Assembly (NCBI GenBank): GCA_045599365.1
Contig: JAZRVS010000185.1
Coordinates: 1-64,000 of the forward strand
From: UBA1715 sp045599365
Lineage (GTDB): Bacteria; Bacteroidota; Bacteroidia; Bacteroidales; UBA1715
Reading direction: 5' to 3'
DNA: 64,000 nt
Each line of letters starts with the position of its first letter. Positions within the stretch are counted from its first letter, which is position 1. The notes under the pieces were generated by a model that worked only from the letters and a program-made list of their open reading frames with translations, did not search any database and had not been told where the DNA came from. The position numbers and the translations under genes are program-made. Positions 7,842-15,907 of this stretch are shown piece by piece.

Positions 7842-10076
7842 TTACATATTTAAAGTTGTTTGTATTCCTATGAGTCTTGGAGTCCCATCGGCATAGAATG
7901 ACCGAGAAACTGATTTAAAATAAAATGTGTGATATTCCGTATCTGTTAGATTTTGACAGAATACACTGAAGTTCAGTCGTTTGCATGTTATAGTTATTGT
8001 ACTCGACAGTAAGGAATATATCGGTTGACTGAGAGTGTTTTCATCATTCCAATAAATCATTCCGACACCACGATATTGTGTGCAGAAAGTGATTGATTCC
8101 AAATGTTTTTTGTTGATTGGGAGCTTGTAGGAAATAGTTGTCGCGATAGTATTTTTAGGAGCATAAGGCAAATGATTCCCTTTGTAATTTATACTATCAT
8201 TATATTGATAATCAATATATTTCGCATTTGTAAAACCATAGTCAATAGAAACGCGCCATCTACGCCAATCGTAAATCCCTGAACATTCTATTCCCATACT
8301 TTGTACTTTTCCTGCGTTTGACATCATCCGTCCTGTTCCATTTCCTTCTGGCATTATGGTAATTTGCTGATTGATACCGTGTATTGAAAATAGAGAACAA
8401 TTCAATTGTAGATTATTTTTTGAATAGTGACTTCCTACTTCAAGATTGATATTTGTTTCGGGTTTGTATGTTATTATTTCGACTGAGGAATATCGTGATT
8501 GAGCAGAGTTTAAAGATATTCCCATATCACTCATTAAATCATTCATTATCACATTTTGCATTATGTCAGAAAAGATTTGCGTATTGAAACCACCAGGCTT
8601 GTGTCCAGAACTAATTGTCGCATAAATAGATAGCTGATTGTTGACAAAGTGTTGTACTGCAATTTTTGGCACAGCGATAAACGTATGCAAGTGTTTTTGA
8701 CCCGAAAAAGTAGATGACAATTTTTTGTATTTTGACATTGTTAGGTTGAACATATAATGTAGCATAGCCGATGACTCGTAATCAATAGCAGCCTGTTCAA
8801 ATTCAATGCGCAATCCAAATGTGTATTTCCAACGATTGTGGGTAATGTTTGACTCGTGAAATAAGGCAGAACCAAATGTTTTTATAGAAAAATCACTTTC
8901 TATCGGAAATTCTGATTCCGAAAAAACTATGTCATTATCAGGAAAAATCGTGTGTATTCCATAGTTAGCATTCTTGAGAATCAAATCGTGTATTCCGTTG
9001 CTTTTGAAGGTAACAGGAGCAGACAAATTCAATGTTTTACCAAACACAAAAAGACCTGATGTCCATTGCCATTTCTTTTGAGAATCTTTTTGCTTCAAAA
9101 CACATTCTTGTGTAATAGAATGTTCTTTTTGCGTTTGATTCATTGTAAAATAGGACAAATCGGTAAAATCGTTATCAAGCAATAAATCATCATACAAAAG
9201 CTGGTAGCTTGTAATAGAAGAAAACTGAAATTTATCAAAATAATGTCGTATGAGTAATCCGTCCGAGAATGTGATTCTGTTATACGAACAATCATCGTTA
9301 TAACTGATTGGTAGAAGAGTATTCGTTGTATCATCAAACAATCGATATGCATAACCATCTTCTTGTACATACCCAAATGATGTTATGTTTTCTAAGTATC
9401 CTTTTGTCCCTTTTTGCCAACGAAGTTTTGTCCGAAGCGATGCACTCTTCCCATCGTCACACTTTGTATCACTATATTTATTTGTGAAAAATCCTTGATT
9501 TTGACCGATAATTGTCGAAATGGAATATCCAAATTTTTCGGTTGGACGTTCATAGAGTGAAACTTTAATTTTGTAAGATGGCTCCGAAGTTACTTCCATT
9601 GCAGTTCGAACTCCTTGCCATTGGTATGGCGAAAGTGTGAAGATATTCATCACACCACCATTGGAATTTCTCCCATATAAAGTTCCTTGTGGACCACGTA
9701 GAATTTCAATCTTACGAATGTCGTAAAAATCAAAATCATAGGCATTTTTGTTCATAATTGGCACATCATCAACGGAAACTGCCATTACTGGTTGATCAAT
9801 ACGAGAACCAAATCCTCGGACATACAATGACGATGTAATTCGTGAACCATAGCGAGGTTGGTAAAAATTGGGCGAATGAATTGCAACGTCTTTAATAGAC
9901 TCAACGTGTTGTGACTCAATTATGTTAAGTGATAATTCAGAATATGATAGAGCTTGTTTTTCCAATGAGTTAGAATGTTTTACAGAAGCAACTATTGCTA
10001 TTGTGTCAACATCACAATGCAACGAATCTCCTGGTGGCAATACTATAGACAACAGTATGGATAACAATATGTTCAC
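7842..10076 (-). CDS. TonB-dependent outer-membrane receptor
   Basis: The 744-residue protein has a signal peptide, a plug domain (about 50-160) with the TonB-receptor signature LRGPQGTLYGRNSNGGVMNI, and a 22-strand-type barrel ending in a C-terminal segment with LTDTEYHTFYFKSVSR and a terminal aromatic/aliphatic strand. The classical N-terminal carboxypeptidase-like extension of SusC proteins is absent, and no SusD partner follows, so it is a siderophore/cobalamin/metal-type receptor rather than a SusC. It is followed by a small lipoprotein gene and is divergent from a LuxR-type regulator, which may control it. The ligand is not readable. Confidence 0.9.
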   Translation of the reverse strand: MNILLSILLSIVLPPGDSLHCDVDTIAIVASVKHSNSLEKQALSYSELSLNIIESQHVESIKDVAIHSPNFYQPRYGSRITSSLYVRGFGSRIDQPVMAVSVDDVPIMNKNAYDFDFYDIRKIEILRGPQGTLYGRNSNGGVMNIFTLSPYQWQGVRTAMEVTSEPSYKIKVSLYERPTEKFGYSISTIIGQNQGFFTNKYSDTKCDDGKSASLRTKLRWQKGTKGYLENITSFGYVQEDGYAYRLFDDTTNTLLPISYNDDCSYNRITFSDGLLIRHYFDKFQFSSITSYQLLYDDLLLDNDFTDLSYFTMNQTQKEHSITQECVLKQKDSQKKWQWTSGLFVFGKTLNLSAPVTFKSNGIHDLILKNANYGIHTIFPDNDIVFSESEFPIESDFSIKTFGSALFHESNITHNRWKYTFGLRIEFEQAAIDYESSAMLHYMFNLTMSKYKKLSSTFSGQKHLHTFIAVPKIAVQHFVNNQLSIYATISSGHKPGGFNTQIFSDIMQNVIMNDLMSDMGISLNSAQSRYSSVEIITYKPETNINLEVGSHYSKNNLQLNCSLFSIHGINQQITIMPEGNGTGRMMSNAGKVQSMGIECSGIYDWRRWRVSIDYGFTNAKYIDYQYNDSINYKGNHLPYAPKNTIATTISYKLPINKKHLESITFCTQYRGVGMIYWNDENTLSQPIYSLLSSTITITCKRLNFSVFCQNLTDTEYHTFYFKSVSRSFYADGTPRLIGIQTTLNM

Positions 10077-10145
10077 GATGCAAAAGAATTTTTTTCTGCG
10101 TTATGAAACAACTCTCATATTTGATAGTTTTTGGAAAATCTAACA

Positions 10146-10274
10146 AAATACAAGTTGGCAGTACAATTATTTGTAATCAGGTGTCAGTAGATAGTTAGAT
10201 TTCCATAATGGTAAGATGATTACACAAATGGATTCGTCTGACGACTAAATTACAGCCAAGATGTATATCATTGT
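10146..10274 (-). repeat. Dispersed palindromic element, copy 1
   Basis: Read on the minus strand this copy starts ATGATATACATCTTGG and ends GCCAACTTGTATTT, so its ends are an imperfect inverted repeat. Inner arms GTCAG and CTGAC also pair, and the loop holds TTACCATTATGGAAATC. It occupies most of the gap between the divergent TonB receptor and LuxR-type regulator genes. Other copies are at 18489-18557, 28845-28970 and 53303-53464. Confidence 0.85.
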
Positions 10275-10303
10275 AAAAAAATTTATTTTTGTATTCGGGA
10301 AAT

Positions 10304-10888
10304 ATGGAATATAAAATAGCGGTAATAAATTCAAATGTGTTGAGTAGCATTGCTTTACGGACAATGCTCGAAGATGTTATCCCCAATATTGATATCATGA
10401 TTTTCTCTTCAGTTGAAGATTTTCAAAAAGTTTTTGACGACTCATTTGCACATCTATTTGTGGACGCAACAATTGTGTTCAATCATTTGAATTGGTTTCA
10501 ACAAATTCGTTCCAAAGTCGTTGTTTTGACGGAAAACACATCATCAATCATTCAAAATTATGGTTTTCGGATTGTTGATATTTCTGTTTCAGAGAAAGAA
10601 CTAATTAAATCTTTGATATTGCTACATAATACAGGACATCCGCATGGCCATGCGCGCAAGATAGCGGAGAATAATACCATGGTACAACTTTCTGCAAGAG
10701 AAATTGATGTGTTGAAACTGATAGTTAAAGGATTGTATAGCAAAGAAATAGCTGACGAACTTAATATCTCGTTGGCAACGGTTGCGTTCCATAGAAATAA
10801 TTTAGCGAAAAAAATTGGTTCACGATCAATTGGCAGACAAACGATTTATGCAATAATGCATGGAATTGTAAAAATAGAGGAAATTTAG
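10304..10888 (+). CDS. LuxR-type response regulator with degenerate receiver
   Basis: The 194-residue protein ends in a LuxR/GerE helix-turn-helix (about 128-190): LSAREIDVLKLIVKGLYSKE, then ELNISLATVAFHRNNLAKKI. The N-terminal 120 residues have receiver-like length and strand order, but the usual acidic pair is replaced (AVINSN) and only one Asp (LFVDA) could serve as phosphate acceptor, so it may be an atypical, phosphorylation-independent receiver. The ATG at 10304 is used rather than an upstream TTG. The gene is divergent from the TonB receptor operon and lies before the VTC operon; it could regulate either. Confidence 0.85.
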   Translation: MEYKIAVINSNVLSSIALRTMLEDVIPNIDIMIFSSVEDFQKVFDDSFAHLFVDATIVFNHLNWFQQIRSKVVVLTENTSSIIQNYGFRIVDISVSEKELIKSLILLHNTGHPHGHARKIAENNTMVQLSAREIDVLKLIVKGLYSKEIADELNISLATVAFHRNNLAKKIGSRSIGRQTIYAIMHGIVKIEEI

Positions 10889-10971
10889 ATGAAAGGACTA
10901 TATATTCTACAATAAAATTCCCCAAATTCTTATTTTTATACTATATTTGTACCCTAGTAAATTTCGTAAAT

Positions 10972-11700
10972 ATGTACATTAAAAGATTTTTCTTTTTTGC
11001 ATTGGCAATTGCTTTTTGGGGAGCTTGTACTCCTGAAGAAGGTAAAGGTGGTTTAGCCTCAATAGAAGGTAAGGTTTTGGTCCAAAATATAAATTCACTG
11101 CACGAAAAGTCAGGAGAGGCGTATGCTGCGATTGATGAAGATGTCTTTATCTCGTATGGAAATTCTGATTTGCAAGATGATAAAGAATCAACGGGAGCAA
11201 CTGGGAAATATAAGTTTTCAAATTTAACAAAAGGTGATTATACAGTTTTTGTTTTTTCTGATGACACCTTGTCAAATGATAAGAATTCATCATTGACTTT
11301 TTCTCAAAACGTATCGTTAGCGAAAAAAGATGAAGCAATATTAGACGATTTTATTATTTATAAACATGTTGATTATGATGATGGTAATGGCATTGTGAAA
11401 GGAAATATCCAAGAAGGACATTATTCTGGTTCTACGTTGTATTATACAATTCCAGCTCAAGATGCCGATGTATATATTCAATACGAAAATGACGAAGAAG
11501 TTCTTGATAGAGTACGTGCCGATGGTGCTGGCAATTTCAAAATTTCAAACCTAATTCCTGGTAAATACAAACTATACGTATATAGCGAAAATCAAATCTC
11601 ATCAAAAGGTGATTCGGTTCGTTATGCACATTTCGAAATAGAAGCAAACAATTCTATAGTAACTCTTGATACAATAAAAATTAATAAATACAAATTATGA
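10972..11700 (+). CDS. Lipoprotein with two carboxypeptidase-regulatory-like domains
   Basis: The 242-residue protein has a lipobox (FWGAC, Cys about 19) and two related beta-sandwich units of about 100 residues. Each unit begins with an I-x-G-x-V/N element, carries a G-x-x-K-x-S/I-N-L turn (GKYKFSNLTKGDYTVFVFSD and GNFKISNLIPGKYKLYVYSE) and resembles carboxypeptidase-D regulatory or transthyretin-like domains. It is likely periplasmic or surface exposed. It is the first gene of a five-gene operon and overlaps the next by 4 bp (ATGA). A TATATTTG box at 10942-10949 may be its -7 element. Confidence 0.75.
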   Translation: MYIKRFFFFALAIAFWGACTPEEGKGGLASIEGKVLVQNINSLHEKSGEAYAAIDEDVFISYGNSDLQDDKESTGATGKYKFSNLTKGDYTVFVFSDDTLSNDKNSSLTFSQNVSLAKKDEAILDDFIIYKHVDYDDGNGIVKGNIQEGHYSGSTLYYTIPAQDADVYIQYENDEEVLDRVRADGAGNFKISNLIPGKYKLYVYSENQISSKGDSVRYAHFEIEANNSIVTLDTIKINKYKL

Positions 11701-12092
11701 AACTATTGCGAACAATATTTTGCGTAGCAACAGGTCTATGTTTATGCGCAACTGCCTCAGCACAAATGGGCGAGGTAAAGACAAAAACAACGTATGAAAT
11801 AGATAGCAAGGGTAAGAAAATTCTTGATGCTAAAGAAGAACGAGATGATAGAGGTCGCGTTGTTAAAGAATATGAGTATGACGAATATGGCGATTTGAAG
11901 AAATATTACGTCTATGAATATAAGGGTAAAAAAGAAATTGCAGTTTATGAGTATTCTCCATCAGGAAAATTAAAAGAAAAAGCTGTATATGAATACAATG
12001 AAGCAGGTAAAAAAACTGCAAAATTATATTATGATGCTGCAGGAAAGTTAGAAAAGAAAAAAGTTTACGAATATACGTACTACGCAGAATAA
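11697..12092 (+). CDS. Small secreted Tyr/Lys/Glu-rich repeat protein
   Basis: This 131-residue protein has a cleavable signal peptide (about 1-22, ending ATASAQ) followed by about five imperfect repeats of 16-20 residues with the core YEY-x-E/S-x-G-K-x-K-K, resembling short YD or MORN-like repeats (for example VYEYNEAGKKTAKLYYDAAG). It is highly charged. No catalytic motif is visible. It overlaps the lipoprotein gene by 4 bp and the VTC-domain gene by 1 bp, so translation is probably coupled. The role is unknown; a structural or anionic-polymer-binding part is a guess. Confidence 0.75.
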   Translation: MKLLRTIFCVATGLCLCATASAQMGEVKTKTTYEIDSKGKKILDAKEERDDRGRVVKEYEYDEYGDLKKYYVYEYKGKKEIAVYEYSPSGKLKEKAVYEYNEAGKKTAKLYYDAAGKLEKKKVYEYTYYAE

Positions 12093-12850
12093 TGACGGAC
12101 GACGTTGTAAAAATAGTCAATGGAATGCGCCCAATCTCGTTGGACGAGATGGATTCTGTAAAATTGTTGAATAGAACGGATACAAAATATGTGTTGCGTC
12201 GTTCTCAATTGCCAGACGTGTTGGCGTATATAGCTCCAAATTATGCGGCATTGCATATAAATGGAACTCCATATCAAGACTATCGGACAACGTATTTTGA
12301 CACTGCTGACGACAGAATGTATCTTGACCATCAGTGTGGAAAATTAAATCGCTATAAAGTTCGTCATCGAACCTATTTGTCAACAGGCGCGGAATTTTTA
12401 GAGATAAAACATAAAAATAACAAAAGACGCACAAAGAAAAAACGTATTTCTTTTTCGTTTACTTCACCATTGATTGAGGCAAATAATTTCATTCAAAAAC
12501 ATTGCCCATATTCTGGCGAAAACCTTTTCCCAAAAACATTGGTGGAATATTCTCGTTTAACATTGGTTGACTTGGTCCATGGAGAACGATGTACAGTTGA
12601 TACGGATTTGATGATAACTAATTGCGTTTCAGGCGAAAAGGCGGATTTCTCTCATATTTGTATCATAGAATTAAAACGAGATAAATGTAGTGCAGTGTCG
12701 TATATGGGCGAAGCACTGCTGAAAAATCGAATTTTTAAAAGAGGTATGAGTAAATATGCCATAGGAACCGCTGTGGTTTATAAAAACATAAAGAAAAACC
12801 GATTTAAGAAGAAAATTAGATTCATAGAAAAATTAAGAATTAAGAATTAA
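12092..12850 (+). CDS. VTC-domain polyphosphate polymerase-like protein
   Basis: The 252-residue protein matches the bacterial VTC domain, related to the catalytic tunnel domain of yeast Vtc4, which makes polyphosphate from ATP. Conserved basic and acidic tunnel residues are visible in RTDTKYVLRR, YFDTADDRMY, LNRYKVRHRTY, FLEIKHKNNKRRTKKKR, VEYSR, CTVDTDLMI, IIELKRDK and GMSKYAIG. In bacteria this domain commonly sits beside DUF4956, exactly as here. Activity, whether polyphosphate synthesis or another triphosphate-tunnel reaction, is inferred. The last codons (EKLRIKN, stop) are encoded by a TTAAGAA repeat tract, so the C-terminus has probably been rewritten by repeat expansion. Confidence 0.85.
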   Translation: MTDDVVKIVNGMRPISLDEMDSVKLLNRTDTKYVLRRSQLPDVLAYIAPNYAALHINGTPYQDYRTTYFDTADDRMYLDHQCGKLNRYKVRHRTYLSTGAEFLEIKHKNNKRRTKKKRISFSFTSPLIEANNFIQKHCPYSGENLFPKTLVEYSRLTLVDLVHGERCTVDTDLMITNCVSGEKADFSHICIIELKRDKCSAVSYMGEALLKNRIFKRGMSKYAIGTAVVYKNIKKNRFKKKIRFIEKLRIKN

Positions 12851-12875
12851 GAATTAAGAATTAAGAATTAAGAAT
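12831..12875. repeat. TTAAGAA heptamer tract overlapping a stop codon
   Basis: Six nearly perfect TTAAGAA units run from the last codons of the VTC gene across its stop codon into the spacer before the DUF4956 gene. Length variation here would change the protein C-terminus and the intergenic distance. Confidence 0.9.
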
Positions 12876-12902
12876 TTTTTGCTAACTATAAAATAATATA
12901 AT

Positions 12903-13550
12903 ATGGATGAACTATTTGGAATTGCACTAATTGATGCACCATCGTTTGCAGAACTATTAATTCGTTTTGTATTCAACTTTTTAGTAATTTTTGTGGTTGC
13001 TCGTTGCTTATACTATCCAGCAACAAAACGTCGTGATTTTTTGTTTACGTACATTTTGATATCAACAATAGTATTCTTACTTTGTTTCTTGCTTGGAAAC
13101 GTAAAAATACAAGTTGGTTTCGCTCTTGGTTTGTTCGCAATTTTTGGTATTATTCGATACCGAACGGAATTGATGCCAATTAAGGAAATGACATATTTGT
13201 TCCTCGTTATTGGTATAGCTGTTATAAATGCCCTATCAAACAAGAAAGTAAGTTATGCTGAGTTGTTATTTACAAACTTGGCAATTGTTACCGTAGCATT
13301 CTTCCTTGAAAAGATTTGGATGATAAAACACGAATCTCGTAAACGTGTCAAATATGATAATATTGCTTTGGTTCGTCCTGATAAATACGATGAATTGAAA
13401 GCTGATTTGGAAAAGCGAACAGGTTTGAAAATTGAACGTTTTGAAGTAGGAGACATCAATTATTTAACGGATTCTACGTGGATTCAAATCTATTATTACG
13501 AGCAAGATAATGGCGAAAATAATATGTCTGACGTTCATCAAGATGCATAA
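12903..13550 (+). CDS. DUF4956 membrane protein
   Basis: The 215-residue protein has about four transmembrane segments in residues 15-130 (for example FNFLVIFVVARCLYY and TIVFLLCFLLGNV) with the conserved loop GLFAIFGIIRYRTELMPIKEMTYLFL that marks DUF4956, then a cytoplasmic tail of about 75 residues. DUF4956 is found next to VTC-domain and CotH genes in many bacteria and is thought to be its membrane partner, possibly a channel or anchor for the polymer made. It follows the VTC gene after a 52-bp spacer that holds the heptamer tract. Confidence 0.88.
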   Translation: MDELFGIALIDAPSFAELLIRFVFNFLVIFVVARCLYYPATKRRDFLFTYILISTIVFLLCFLLGNVKIQVGFALGLFAIFGIIRYRTELMPIKEMTYLFLVIGIAVINALSNKKVSYAELLFTNLAIVTVAFFLEKIWMIKHESRKRVKYDNIALVRPDKYDELKADLEKRTGLKIERFEVGDINYLTDSTWIQIYYYEQDNGENNMSDVHQDA

Positions 13551-13559
13551 TTTGTTGTA

Positions 13560-13587
13560 GGGACGCATATATTGCGTCTCTTTATTT
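13560..13587 (+). terminator. Weak hairpin, GAGACGC family
   Basis: GACGCA (13562-13567) pairs with TGCGTC (13573-13578) round a TATAT loop, followed by TCTTTATTTT. It lies in the 41-bp gap between the DUF4956 and DUF2490 genes, so it may attenuate rather than fully stop the operon transcript. Confidence 0.55.
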
Positions 13588-13591
13588 TGAA

Positions 13592-14260
13592 ATGAAGTCC
13601 TTTGTGAAGAAAATAGTTTTATTTGTGTGTGGTTGTATTTGTTCTGCGACCATCTTTGCACAAACTCATTCATTTCAATTGTGGGCTGGAGCCGAAACTT
13701 CATACGATTTGACTAATGTGCTTACATTAGAATTTGGTATAGAATCTCGATTCCAACAAACGGGAGCTCCTCTTAAACAAATTTCAGCAGAACTCGGTTT
13801 GTCGTATAATTTTACAAAATCATTCTTCGTGGGTGCAAGTTGTGAATATGCCGACAAATACAAAAAAAATGGATATTTTCCAGTTTATACATTTGCTGGA
13901 ACAGCGGGGTACAAAAAGAAATTTGGCAATTTTAAAATAGGAATTCAAACGAAATTGAATTTTGAAAAAAATACATATTTGAAATCACCTGAAGATGAAC
14001 AACTTGGACTTGTTGATAAAAATAAAATCAAGGTCTCTTACAAACTTTCTAAACGATTGAAACCCTCGTTGTTCGTTGAAACTTATCATCCGCTTGAAGT
14101 TGGTAGCGCGTATCGTATTGCAACGGTTAAATATGGCGCAAATTGTGCGATAGGTTTTCGTAAAAATTTGGATTTAGATTTTGGCTATATGTTTCGCCAT
14201 GAAGTGGTTGATAACGAATTTATTTCAATTGTAAGTATTATGTTATCAAAAAGTTTTTAG
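13592..14260 (+). CDS. DUF2490 outer-membrane beta-barrel-like protein
   Basis: The 222-residue protein has a signal peptide (about 1-23, TIFAQ) and a series of amphipathic strands typical of DUF2490, beginning HSFQLWAGAETSYDL and ending with an aromatic strand (IVSIMLSKSF, terminal Phe) as in outer-membrane barrels. Its position as last gene of the VTC/DUF4956 operon suggests it is the outer-membrane part of that system. Function is unknown. It converges with the MORN-repeat gene with only 22 bp between stops. Confidence 0.8.
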   Translation: MKSFVKKIVLFVCGCICSATIFAQTHSFQLWAGAETSYDLTNVLTLEFGIESRFQQTGAPLKQISAELGLSYNFTKSFFVGASCEYADKYKKNGYFPVYTFAGTAGYKKKFGNFKIGIQTKLNFEKNTYLKSPEDEQLGLVDKNKIKVSYKLSKRLKPSLFVETYHPLEVGSAYRIATVKYGANCAIGFRKNLDLDFGYMFRHEVVDNEFISIVSIMLSKSF

Positions 14261-14282
14261 TTGACACATGTATTGCAGAATA

Positions 14283-15821
14283 CTATTTTGATGGTGATAC
14301 AATTCTTGATTCAACACCGTTTTTGTAGTAGATTGTGTATTTGAGTTTCCCACTTTCGGAAAAATAGTTCCATTGTTTTATTGCTTTGCCATTTTTCCAT
14401 TGTTCTTCGTGTTCTATTTGTCCATTTTGATAGTAGTACGTGTGAGTTCCTGTTTTTTCTCCATTGCTAAAGTTTCCCTTAAATGCTTTATTGCCATTTA
14501 AATACGAACTTTTCCACGTGCCGTTTTTTTCACCATAGTTGTATTCTCCGTGAGATATTAAATCTCCAATACGAATGGTCCAATATCCTTGTCGTAAGTC
14601 ATCTTTGTACATTCCATCTAGAATTTTTCCTTCGTCTTCATCGTATTCTATACTTAATCCTTCGCGTTTGCCATATTTGTATTCTTCTTCCTTTTGTAAA
14701 TCACCAACTTCGGTGTAAAATAACCATGTGCCGTCAAGTTTACCATTTTTATATTCCCCTTTTTGCTTGATTGTTTCATCGGGATAATAAAATTTCCAGA
14801 GACCATTTTTTTGCCCATTCAAAAAAGTTCCTTCAGATTCTTTTTTACCATTGGAATAAAAAAACGTCCATTCACCAGTTTTATCACCATTTTCAAGAGT
14901 TATGCCCGAACCAAGTAGTTTGCCATCAGTGTCGTATATGGCACCGCCAGTAATGTTTCCTTTTTTGTTGTATGTCCTGTGAGTTCCAATCGGTGTATTG
15001 TCGCGAAAAGTACCTTTGTATTTTAAAGTTGAATCGGAGTAGTATTCCATTTTTACAAAAGGATCCTCAAATTCCGCCATTGTTGAACTTGAATATACGA
15101 GCGAATCTTGTTCGTAATTCCCAACTTGAATAAGCTGTTCGTGCGGGTTGAACATTTTGTATAAACCATTTAGTTTGCCGTTGGAATAGCTTGCCTCTGT
15201 TTTCATTGTCCCATTGGGATAGAAAGAAATGTGGAGTCCTGTTTTTTCGCCATTTTTATCAGTTCTGTTTATTGCTTGCGACGAAAGTAAGTTGTCGTTT
15301 TCGTAGATTAAAATTGTGGTAACGATACTATCGGAGTATTCAAAACCTTTACCTTCTTTTTTATTGTCTTGATACGGAATTTCTTTGGTTAAAAAATTGT
15401 CTTTTGAAAAGTACTTTTCAATTCCTTGTTTTTGGTTGTTGACAAACATAACACTCATGTGTAAGAACGTAATAGAGTCAATTGTTTTGTATTCGTTGTA
15501 CAACCCATTTTTTTTGTCTTCGAAGTAGGAAATTTCTTTCTCCAATTGACCCAATTCATTGTAAAAACACCAAATGCTATCTAATTGAAAATTAGTTCGT
15601 TTTCCTTTCGATTTAAGAGTGCCATTTTCGTAAAATGTTTTCCAATATCCATTTGGTTGCCCATTTTCCATAAATCCTTCGGATGAAACTTGACCATTGG
15701 GGAAATAAAATTGTGTAAATTTTTGAGCAAAGAGATGGTTGGAGGAAATGCAAAACAATAGCACAAACAGAAAACGTACTGTTCGTTCGGGAAAAGTTGT
15801 TTGGTAACAGATGAAACTCAT
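14283..15821 (-). CDS. Secreted MORN-repeat protein
   Basis: The 512-residue protein has a signal peptide (about 1-33, ending HLFAQ) and then about 18-20 MORN_2-type repeats of roughly 22 residues with the core NG-x-x-K/E-x-E/K-G-x-F/Y-x-N-G-x-K/x-N/T-G-x-W (for example GKKESEGTFLNGQKNGLWKF). Such proteins are often annotated as YwqK-family antitoxins, but there is no toxin neighbour and the secretion signal argues against an antitoxin role; a cell-envelope scaffold is more plausible. The start at 15821 is the only ATG before the signal peptide. Confidence 0.8.
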   Translation of the reverse strand: MSFICYQTTFPERTVRFLFVLLFCISSNHLFAQKFTQFYFPNGQVSSEGFMENGQPNGYWKTFYENGTLKSKGKRTNFQLDSIWCFYNELGQLEKEISYFEDKKNGLYNEYKTIDSITFLHMSVMFVNNQKQGIEKYFSKDNFLTKEIPYQDNKKEGKGFEYSDSIVTTILIYENDNLLSSQAINRTDKNGEKTGLHISFYPNGTMKTEASYSNGKLNGLYKMFNPHEQLIQVGNYEQDSLVYSSSTMAEFEDPFVKMEYYSDSTLKYKGTFRDNTPIGTHRTYNKKGNITGGAIYDTDGKLLGSGITLENGDKTGEWTFFYSNGKKESEGTFLNGQKNGLWKFYYPDETIKQKGEYKNGKLDGTWLFYTEVGDLQKEEEYKYGKREGLSIEYDEDEGKILDGMYKDDLRQGYWTIRIGDLISHGEYNYGEKNGTWKSSYLNGNKAFKGNFSNGEKTGTHTYYYQNGQIEHEEQWKNGKAIKQWNYFSESGKLKYTIYYKNGVESRIVSPSK

Positions 15822-15907
15822 ACGAACAAAAATACAATTTTGAATGGGATTTCTCGCGTCTTTGGTGATAAAAAACTATCTTTGTTCGCGACCAAATTTG
15901 ATTAGAA

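Noticed and set aside
7842..10076. SusC of a polysaccharide utilisation locus
   Set aside because: No N-terminal carboxypeptidase-like domain, no SusD gene and no glycoside hydrolases nearby.
10146..10274. Integron attC site
   Set aside because: The imperfect palindrome lacks the RYYYAAC/GTTRRRY core sites and no integron integrase is near.
14283..15821. Antitoxin of a toxin-antitoxin pair (YwqK-type name)
   Set aside because: The protein is secreted and no toxin gene adjoins it; the label comes only from MORN repeats.
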